Shown here piece after piece: positions 1 to 5,022 of a DNA stretch of 5,022 nt (positions within the stretch are counted from its first letter, which is position 1; each line of letters begins with the position of its first letter). The DNA comes from Oceanihabitans sp. (GTDB lineage: Bacteria > Bacteroidota > Bacteroidia > Flavobacteriales > Flavobacteriaceae). A program made the position numbers and the translations under genes. The stretch spans positions 1 through 5,022 of the forward strand of contig JAGPUY010000233.1 in NCBI GenBank assembly GCA_018067265.1, given 5' to 3'. The notes below the pieces were generated by a model, which searched no databases, was not told the DNA's origin, and worked only from the letters and a program-made list of their open reading frames with translations.

Positions 1-771
1 AGAAATCCCACAACCTAAAGCACCATTATTAATAGCTGCTTCTTTTACTTCATCATAATGCGGAATGAGTTTACTTCGGTATGGTTCTACAATAACATCT
101 TGTAAAGAATCTCCTAATAAATTATAGTCGTTGGTGTGCAAAGCGTGTACCAAACTACCAACATTAGACCATTGTTTAATGGCATCTTGCATAGGTACAT
201 TTTTTGGTAAAATACTTCTAGCTTCTGCTGTTTTAACTTCTATTTGCGGATGAATTATAGTTGCGTATAAATTGGATGGCGTCGGTAATTCTACTATTTG
301 TAAAGGTGCATTACTTTTTACTAAAGTAAAACCTCCAAAAATTCCTGGTGCAATATTATCGGCGTGCTCGCTACCACTTGCAACTGCTTCACCTTTCATT
401 GCAAAGTTAGAAAGTTGCGTTTTGTTATATGGTTTACCAAGCAATTCATTGATGGCAAAAACAGCACCGGAAGCACTTGCAGAACTACTACCAATCCCGC
501 TTCCAGGTTTAATTTTTTTATAGATTTCAATTTCAAATCCGCAATCCGGATTCGCAGCATTATATATAGCCAATGCCGCAACTCCAGCTACATTTTTTTT
601 GGTTTCTAATGGCAAATCAAAACCTTCAATTTTGGTTATTTTGATTCCTTTTTCTACCGTTTTTTTTATAATCATTTCATCGCCAACAGTATCTAAGCAA
701 AAGCCTAGGACATCAAATCCGCAAGAAACGTTTGCTACTGTTGCTGGTGAAAATATTTTTATTTGATTCAT
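1..771 (-). CDS. thrB: Homoserine kinase ThrB, C-terminus cut by window edge
   Basis: Homoserine kinase is a cytosolic GHMP-family enzyme that phosphorylates L-homoserine with ATP to O-phosphohomoserine, the step before threonine synthase. Reading leftward from the ATG at 771-769 gives 257 codons without a stop, beginning MNQIKIFSPATVANVSCGFD. This matches the family N-terminus (PATVANxxxGFD, residues 9-20). The GHMP phosphate-binding loop PGSGIGSSSASASG is at residues 89-102. A second conserved block, GEAVASGSEHADNIAPGIFGG, starts at residue 127 and corresponds to GE..SGS.H.DN.AP in E. coli ThrB. The frame is still open at base 1, at residues GALGCGIS, which is the start of the third GHMP motif (normally continuing GSGP). 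The family is about 300-320 residues, so roughly 50 C-terminal residues are missing. It lies 84 bases downstream of thrA on the same strand and is probably cotranscribed. There is no Shine-Dalgarno; the region before the ATG reads TATAAAC. Family identity is secure from the motifs. Confidence 0.96.
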   Translation of the reverse strand, partial: MNQIKIFSPATVANVSCGFDVLGFCLDTVGDEMIIKKTVEKGIKITKIEGFDLPLETKKNVAGVAALAIYNAANPDCGFEIEIYKKIKPGSGIGSSSASASGAVFAINELLGKPYNKTQLSNFAMKGEAVASGSEHADNIAPGIFGGFTLVKSNAPLQIVELPTPSNLYATIIHPQIEVKTAEARSILPKNVPMQDAIKQWSNVGSLVHALHTNDYNLLGDSLQDVIVEPYRSKLIPHYDEVKEAAINNGALGCGIS

Positions 772-781
772 GTTTATAGAA

Positions 782-845
782 AAAAGAAAATAGAGAAAAG
801 AAAATAGACTGTTCGTTTTGTCTGATTTCTCTTTTCTTTATTCTC
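782..845. repeat. Imperfect palindrome with tandem 13-base repeats in the thrA-thrB spacer
   Basis: On the plus strand the 13-mer AAAAGAAAATAGA occurs at 782-794 and again at 796-808 (period 14). The purine-rich arm ending in AGAC (about 785-809) is mirrored by a pyrimidine-rich arm beginning GTCT (about 820-845), around the 10-base loop TGTTCGTTTT (810-819). Hand alignment gives about 21 matching positions, two mismatches and small bulges. On the transcribed (minus) strand the fold ends just before a run of six T (785-780), and the thrB ATG follows 8 bases later. It could be a weak terminator or attenuator, an mRNA processing or stability element between thrA and thrB, or a copy of a dispersed intergenic repeat. 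Part of the symmetry may only reflect low-complexity purine/pyrimidine tracts, so function is not established. Confidence 0.55.
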
Positions 846-855
846 CTGTCTTTTT

Positions 856-3300
856 TTATTTATTAGCAATTTGAATAATATTAGCAAACAAACCAGAAGC
901 AGTTACATCTGCTCCAGCTCCCGCACCTTTAACTATTAAAGGCTGTTCTGGATAGCGTTGCGTGTAAAACATTACAATATTATCTTTTCCTTCTAGGTTA
1001 TAAAAAGGATGTCCTACCGGAATTTCTTTTAAACCAACTTTCGCTTTTCCGTTTTTAAATTCTGCAACATATTTTAACTGACAGTTATTTGCTTTTGCAG
1101 AAGCATATAGTTTTTGAAAATGCGCTTCGTCTGTTTTTAGCGTTTCGTAAAAATCATCTACAGAATCACTTTCTAAATTCGCTTGGGTTAAAAAGGAATC
1201 GTTTATAATATCTCCAATTTCCATTTTTTCGCCATTCTCACGAGCAAGAATTAATATTTTTCTTGCAACGTCAATGCCGCTTAAATCAATTCTAGGATCT
1301 GGTTCTGTATAGCCTTCAAATTGCGCTTGCTTTACGGTATCATGAAAGTTTCTTTTATCGCTAAAATTATTAAACACAAAATTCAAACTTCCAGACAGAA
1401 CCGCTTGTATGCTGGTTACTTTATCCCCCGATGCTACTAGATTTTTTAAAGTATTAATTATAGGTAATCCAGCACCAACATTGGTTTCATATAAAAATGG
1501 CGCATTATATTTTAGAGATAAATCTTGTAAGTTTTTGTATTTCTCATAGGTATTAGAACATGCAATTTTGTTACATGCAACTACCGCAATACTATTTTTA
1601 AGATAGTCTGCATATAGATTAGAAACTGCTTCGTTTGCAGTGATATCCACAAAAATACTGTTACGTAAATTCAGTGTGATTACTTTATTTAAAAAACCTT
1701 GTAAACTAGATGCATCCGAATGATGAAATTGGGAGGTCCAATTATTTAAATCGATTCCTTTTTCATTAAAAATCATTTTTCTGGAATTTGCCATTCCAAT
1801 AATTCTAACGTCTATTTTTAGATTCTTTTTTAAATACGCATGTTGCTGTTGTATTTGGTCGATTAGCTTTTCACCAACATTACCAACGCCAGTAATAAAT
1901 ATATTAAGCTGTTTGGTATTCTCTTCAAAAAAGCGCTCGTGTAAAGTGTTTAATGCTTTTTTTACATCCTTATCTGCAATTACCGCGGAGATGTTTTTCT
2001 CTGAAGCACCTTGCGCAATAGCTCTAATATTAATATTATTTTTACCAAGTGTACTAAACATTTTTCCGCTAATACCTTGGTGATTCTTCATGTTATCGCC
2101 AACAAGAGCGATTATAGATAAATCTTTTTCTACAATTAATGGTTCTATTTTATGAAGTGATATTTCGTTTTCAAAAGCAGTATCTATTGCTTCTTTAGCG
2201 AATTCGGCATCTTTAGATTCAATACCTAAACATATAGAATGCTCTGAGGATGCTTGCGTAATTAAAACAATGTTTATTTTTTCTTGTGCTAAGGTTTCGA
2301 ATAAACGCTTAGAAAAACCAGGAATACCAATCATTCCGCTTCCTTCTAAAGTCAGTAATGCAATATTACTAATATGGCTTATTCCTTTAACCGGCGATTT
2401 TCCAGTAGAAGCTGCTTTAGAAATAATAGTTCCAATCTCTTCAGGTTTTAATGTGTTTTTAATATGAATAGGAATCTCTAAATTTAAAACCGGTTGCACC
2501 GTTGGAGGATATAAAACTTTTGCACCAAAATGGGATAATTCCATGGCCTCTTGGTAAGAAATGGTATCTATTGGATAGGCTTGTTTTACCAGTTTTGGAT
2601 TTGCAGTAAACATACCACTAACGTCTGTCCAAATTTCTAATTGTTTTACTTGTAAGGCTGCAGCAATTATAGCAGCAGTAAAGTCGGAACCACCACGACC
2701 AAGTGTGGTAATTTCTCCTAATTTTGATTTAGAAACAAAACCAGGAAGCATCGTTATTTTTTGATTCGCTTTATTAAAGTACTCTTTAATATTTTGGTTT
2801 GTAATTTTATATTCTACTTCCGCTTTTGTAAAATTAGAATTAGTAACTACTAGCTCCTGACTATTTTTTAGTTCTGCATTAATGCTTCTGCTTTTTAAAG
2901 TTTCCGCAATAATATAAGACGATAATAATTCCCCAAAACTGACTAGTTTATCCGAAGTTTTTGGCGATAATTCATTTATCAAATAAACACCATCTAACAG
3001 GCTTTTTAAATCTTGTAGCATTTTTTCCACATGACTTAATATTGCTGTATTTTGATTCGGAACTAATTCTGAAATAATACTGAAATGCTTTTTCTGAATG
3101 GCTTCAAATTCCTTTATATAATCTTGATCTTTATTGTTGGCTAATTCACCAGCTTTTAGCAATCTATCCGTAATACCACCAACAGCAGAAACTACACATA
3201 TTATAGCATCGGTTTTAGAATAGTCTTCTAATATGCTAATTACTTTGTTTATGTTTTTTGAGCTTCCTACAGAAGTTCCTCCAAATTTTAGTACTTTCAT
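856..3300 (-). CDS. thrA: Bifunctional aspartate kinase / homoserine dehydrogenase I (ThrA)
   Basis: This fused cytosolic enzyme performs the first and third steps of threonine/methionine synthesis: ATP-dependent phosphorylation of aspartate and NAD(P)H-dependent reduction of aspartate semialdehyde to homoserine. It is complete at 814 residues, close to E. coli ThrA (820). The kinase half (about 1-300) shows KFGGTS (5-10), SFGELLS (121-127), GRGGSD (201-206), WTDVSGMFTANPK (224-236) and ELSHFGAKVLYPPT (254-267). Two ACT-type regulatory domains follow (about 313-385 and 392-460). Each carries a Gln in the contexts LITQASSEHS (Q349) and IAQGASEKN (Q430), the positions linked to threonine binding in the family, so threonine feedback inhibition is inferred. 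The dehydrogenase half has the nucleotide-binding GVGNVG (471-476), NKIA (577-580), ETNVGAGLPII (605-615), SGSLNFVF (636-643) and GYTEPDPRIDLSGIDVARK (663-681). E666, D672, D677 and K681 align with yeast E208, D214, D219 and catalytic K223. The ATG at 3300 places the kinase motif at the usual residue 5. It precedes thrB in the same direction. Confidence 0.98.
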   Translation of the reverse strand: MKVLKFGGTSVGSSKNINKVISILEDYSKTDAIICVVSAVGGITDRLLKAGELANNKDQDYIKEFEAIQKKHFSIISELVPNQNTAILSHVEKMLQDLKSLLDGVYLINELSPKTSDKLVSFGELLSSYIIAETLKSRSINAELKNSQELVVTNSNFTKAEVEYKITNQNIKEYFNKANQKITMLPGFVSKSKLGEITTLGRGGSDFTAAIIAAALQVKQLEIWTDVSGMFTANPKLVKQAYPIDTISYQEAMELSHFGAKVLYPPTVQPVLNLEIPIHIKNTLKPEEIGTIISKAASTGKSPVKGISHISNIALLTLEGSGMIGIPGFSKRLFETLAQEKINIVLITQASSEHSICLGIESKDAEFAKEAIDTAFENEISLHKIEPLIVEKDLSIIALVGDNMKNHQGISGKMFSTLGKNNINIRAIAQGASEKNISAVIADKDVKKALNTLHERFFEENTKQLNIFITGVGNVGEKLIDQIQQQHAYLKKNLKIDVRIIGMANSRKMIFNEKGIDLNNWTSQFHHSDASSLQGFLNKVITLNLRNSIFVDITANEAVSNLYADYLKNSIAVVACNKIACSNTYEKYKNLQDLSLKYNAPFLYETNVGAGLPIINTLKNLVASGDKVTSIQAVLSGSLNFVFNNFSDKRNFHDTVKQAQFEGYTEPDPRIDLSGIDVARKILILARENGEKMEIGDIINDSFLTQANLESDSVDDFYETLKTDEAHFQKLYASAKANNCQLKYVAEFKNGKAKVGLKEIPVGHPFYNLEGKDNIVMFYTQRYPEQPLIVKGAGAGADVTASGLFANIIQIANK

Positions 3301-3338
3301 TAGATTTTACTTAATTATATAAGTTTTAATATACGTCT

Positions 3339-3346
3339 CAAAAGTA
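3339..3346 (-). promoter_or_regulatory. Candidate -7 element of the thrA promoter (TACTTTTG)
   Basis: On the minus strand the octamer TACTTTTG matches the Bacteroidota -7 consensus TAnnTTTG exactly. It lies 38 bases upstream of the thrA ATG, so transcription would start about 30 bases before the gene and leave a short untranslated leader. The matching -33 TTG is not seen at the expected distance; a run of T (plus-strand A run at 3361-3367) occupies that place. The half-match keeps this a candidate. A thrAB transcript starting here would be too short at its 5' end to hold an attenuator. Confidence 0.45.
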
Positions 3347-3454
3347 TTACATTTACTTCTAAAAAAATATTAAAACGCTATTTTTGAGGAATTAGTAAAA
3401 TAAGTTACAGATAATTATAAAAATGAAACATTCCTTGCAAAAACGATTGTTGCA

Positions 3455-3483
3455 TTGAATAATGATTACCTGAATTGTACAAT
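3455..3483 (+). promoter_or_regulatory. Candidate promoter of nnr (TTGAAT - 17 bases - TACAAT)
   Basis: TTGAAT at 3455-3460 and TACAAT at 3478-3483 are separated by 17 bases and resemble a sigma70-type -35/-10 pair. The TTG-to-TA gap of 20 bases also fits the looser Bacteroidota TTG...TAnnTTTG spacing, but the second half lacks the TTTG. The -10 ends 30 bases before the nnr ATG, giving a leader of about 20-25 bases. In DNA this A/T-rich such matches occur by chance, so the call is tentative. Confidence 0.35.
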
Positions 3484-3506
3484 AGACAAATAAAAAGCAA
3501 TAGACA
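3480..3506 (+). repeat. Short direct repeat CAATAGACA x2 just upstream of nnr
   Basis: The nonamer CAATAGACA occurs at 3480-3488 and 3498-3506, offset by 18 bases, in the presumed nnr leader. The first copy overlaps the end of the candidate -10. The arrangement could be a regulator half-site pair, since 18 bases is under two helical turns, or simply a chance repeat. Nothing else in the sequence supports a function. Confidence 0.3.
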
Positions 3507-3513
3507 TTAAGAA

Positions 3514-5022
3514 ATGAAAATATTTTCGAAAGAACAAATTTACGAAGGCGACAAATTAACTGCTGAAAAACAAGGCATAACATCTACCGATTTGATGGAG
3601 CGCGCTGCAACCCAAATTTTTAATTGGATGCACATGCGAATGCAAGGAGCCCAAGTTCCAATTCATGTTTTTTGCGGTATTGGTAATAATGGAGGAGATG
3701 GTTTAGTGTTGGCAAGACATTTAATTACGCATGGTTATAATGTGAAAATGTATGTGATTAATTATAGTGATACGCGATCTAAAGATTTTTTAATTAATTA
3801 CGATAGAATTAAAAATGTTACTAAAGTTTGGCCTTTATTAATGACAGATGCCGAAGAGTTTCCAGAAATTCATCCAGATGATATTATTGTAGATGCTATT
3901 TTCGGAATTGGTTTAAACCGACCAGTTGTAGGTTGGGTGAAAGCATTGTTTCAACATTTAAAAGCATCTAAAGCGTTTACATTGGCTATAGATTTGCCTT
4001 CAGGTATGTATCCGGATCAAGTCCCAAAAAATGAAGATGATGTTGTTTGGTCGCATTATACATTGAGTTTTCAAACCCCAAAACTGATTTTCTTTTTACC
4101 AGAAACAGAAAAATATACAGTACAATGGGAGGTTTTAGATATTGGTATAGATCCAGAATATCTCAATACTACAGATACAGCGTATGAGTTAATTGGAAAA
4201 AACGAAATGCTTCCTGTGTATAAACCCCGTAAAAAATATTCTAATAAAGGTACGTATGGTCATGCATTAGTAATAGGAGGAAGTTATGGTAAAATGGGAT
4301 CGGTTACTTTAGCCAGTAAAGCTGCATTATCTTCTGGAGCTGGTTTAGTTACTGCTTATATTCCAAAATGTGGGTATACCGTTTTACAATCTTCATTTCC
4401 GGAAGCAATGGTAATTACAGATACGAATGAAGAAATACTTACCAATATAAAGTTGAATATAACACCTAGCGTAATTGCTTTTGGAGTTGGAGTAGGAACC
4501 GCAACAAAAACCATTACTGCTTTTGAAAACTTTTTAAAAACGAATAAAACACCTTTAGTAATTGATGCGGATGGTATAAATATTCTTGCTAAAAAGAAGG
4601 CATTATTAAAGTTATTACCAGAACAAACCGTTTTAACGCCACATCCTAAAGAGTTGGAACGTTTGATTGGTACTTGGAAAGACGATTTTGATAAATTAAA
4701 GAAAACAAAAGCCTTATCTAAAAAACACAATCTTATTATTGTTATAAAAGGCGCAAATAGCATTACTGTTTTTGAAGATAAAGGTTATGTGAATACGACA
4801 GGAAATCCAGGATTGGCAACGGCAGGAACTGGAGATGTGCTTACCGGAATTATTACCGGATTAATAGCGCAAGGTTATGAGCCGCTTTCTGCAACGCTTT
4901 TCGGAATTTATTTACACGGAAAATCTGCAGATATTGCCATTGAAACTTTAGGGTATCAAAGTTTAATTGCTAGCCATGTTATCGAAAATTTAGGGCAAGC
5001 ATATATCGATTTATTTAAGCAA
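3514..5022 (+). CDS. nnr: Bifunctional NAD(P)HX epimerase / ADP-dependent NAD(P)HX dehydratase, 3' end cut by window edge
   Basis: This metabolite-repair enzyme restores damaged hydrated cofactors: the N-terminal YjeF-type epimerase interconverts the R and S forms of NAD(P)HX, and the C-terminal ribokinase-fold dehydratase removes water from S-NAD(P)HX. The frame starts at ATG 3514 (MKIFSKEQIYEGDKLT), with an in-frame TAA at 3508-3510, so no upstream start is possible. It stays open for 503 codons to the window end. Fused family members are about 500-515 residues, so only a short tail is missing. Epimerase motifs are GIGNNGGDGLVLARH (55-69), VDAIFGIGLNRP (126-137) and AIDLPSGM (158-165, D160). 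Dehydratase motifs are GTYGHALVIGGSYGKMGS (246-263), VIDADGIN (349-356), LTPHPKELERL (374-384), IKGAN (411-415) and GNPGLATAGTGDVLTG (430-445), with D441 the expected catalytic Asp. Ala437 stands where many homologues have Gly. It is divergent from thrA, with no Shine-Dalgarno, only an A-rich TTAAGAA before the ATG. Confidence 0.96.
   Translation, partial: MKIFSKEQIYEGDKLTAEKQGITSTDLMERAATQIFNWMHMRMQGAQVPIHVFCGIGNNGGDGLVLARHLITHGYNVKMYVINYSDTRSKDFLINYDRIKNVTKVWPLLMTDAEEFPEIHPDDIIVDAIFGIGLNRPVVGWVKALFQHLKASKAFTLAIDLPSGMYPDQVPKNEDDVVWSHYTLSFQTPKLIFFLPETEKYTVQWEVLDIGIDPEYLNTTDTAYELIGKNEMLPVYKPRKKYSNKGTYGHALVIGGSYGKMGSVTLASKAALSSGAGLVTAYIPKCGYTVLQSSFPEAMVITDTNEEILTNIKLNITPSVIAFGVGVGTATKTITAFENFLKTNKTPLVIDADGINILAKKKALLKLLPEQTVLTPHPKELERLIGTWKDDFDKLKKTKALSKKHNLIIVIKGANSITVFEDKGYVNTTGNPGLATAGTGDVLTGIITGLIAQGYEPLSATLFGIYLHGKSADIAIETLGYQSLIASHVIENLGQAYIDLFKQ

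Larger units (their letters stand above)
3301..3513. other. Divergent thrA / nnr intergenic region
   Basis: This 213-base, very A/T-rich stretch separates the thrA start (leftward) from the nnr start (rightward) and must carry the promoters of both unless transcription enters from elsewhere. It contains a TAnnTTTG element facing thrA (3346-3339), a sigma70-like pair facing nnr (3455-3483) and a 9-base direct repeat near nnr (3480-3506). I saw no tRNA, no riboswitch-like fold and no convincing small gene. A 63-codon minus-strand open frame that starts inside nnr and enters this region is rich in Cys, Ile and Phe and looks like an antisense shadow of nnr. There is also no Thr/Ile-rich leader peptide of the kind that precedes the enterobacterial thr operon. 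Confidence 0.8.

Noticed and set aside
396..581. Minus-strand open frame of 61 codons
   Set aside because: It lies inside thrB in another frame and has no domain or plausible start context.
272..609. Overlapping plus-strand open frames of 83 and 81 codons
   Set aside because: They are antisense to thrB, whose frame carries all the GHMP kinase motifs; their own products show no recognisable domain.
2005..2110. Possible fusion break or frameshift between the kinase and dehydrogenase halves of thrA
   Set aside because: The 814-codon frame is continuous from KFGGTS through both ACT domains to the dehydrogenase C-terminus, and the fused form is the normal ThrA architecture.
2270..2467. Plus-strand open frame of 65 codons
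   Set aside because: It is antisense to the ACT-domain region of thrA, which is unbroken and fully conserved.
3302..3325. CTTA...TAAG mini-palindrome near the thrA start
   Set aside because: Only four base pairs are complementary, which is expected by chance in such A/T-rich DNA.
3392..3583. Minus-strand frame of 63 codons rich in Cys, Phe and Ile, as a possible small membrane protein or thr leader
   Set aside because: Its start lies inside nnr on the opposite strand, its composition is that of translated A/T-rich antisense sequence, and it is not enriched in Thr.
4356..4763. Minus-strand frame of 135 codons
   Set aside because: It is fully antisense to the dehydratase domain of nnr, whose conserved motifs VIDADGIN and LTPHPKEL fall in this stretch; it is a shadow frame.

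Overview
This window looks like ordinary chromosomal core-metabolism DNA from a low-GC member of the Bacteroidota, most likely family Flavobacteriaceae. The reasons are the strong A/T bias in codon use, the lack of Shine-Dalgarno sequences before all three starts, an exact match to the Bacteroidota -7 promoter element (TAnnTTTG) upstream of thrA, and the style of the proteins: a fused ThrA beginning MKVLKFGGTS and a fused NnrE-NnrD. The family-level assignment is inference; no rRNA or other marker gene is present.

Layout. Positions 1-771, minus strand: homoserine kinase (thrB), cut at the left edge after 257 codons. Positions 772-855: an 84-base spacer holding two 13-base tandem repeats and an imperfect palindrome. 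Positions 856-3300, minus strand: the complete 814-residue bifunctional aspartate kinase / homoserine dehydrogenase (thrA). Positions 3301-3513: a 213-base divergent intergenic region with one promoter candidate for each direction and a short direct repeat. Positions 3514-5022, plus strand: the bifunctional NAD(P)HX epimerase / NAD(P)HX dehydratase (nnr), open for 503 codons and running off the right edge, probably only a few codons before its stop.

How the genes work together. ThrA catalyses the first and third steps of the aspartate pathway (aspartate to aspartyl phosphate; aspartate semialdehyde to homoserine). ThrB then makes O-phosphohomoserine, the substrate of threonine synthase. thrA is upstream of thrB on the same strand, so this is the start of a thrAB(C) operon; thrC would be expected beyond the left edge but cannot be seen. 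The divergent nnr gene is a metabolite-repair housekeeping gene that restores hydrated NADH/NADPH. It shares only the upstream region with the thr operon, and no direct functional link is evident.

I found no mobile element, CRISPR array, RNA gene, defence gene or clearly new system. The most notable non-coding item is the palindromic, repeat-bearing spacer between thrA and thrB.
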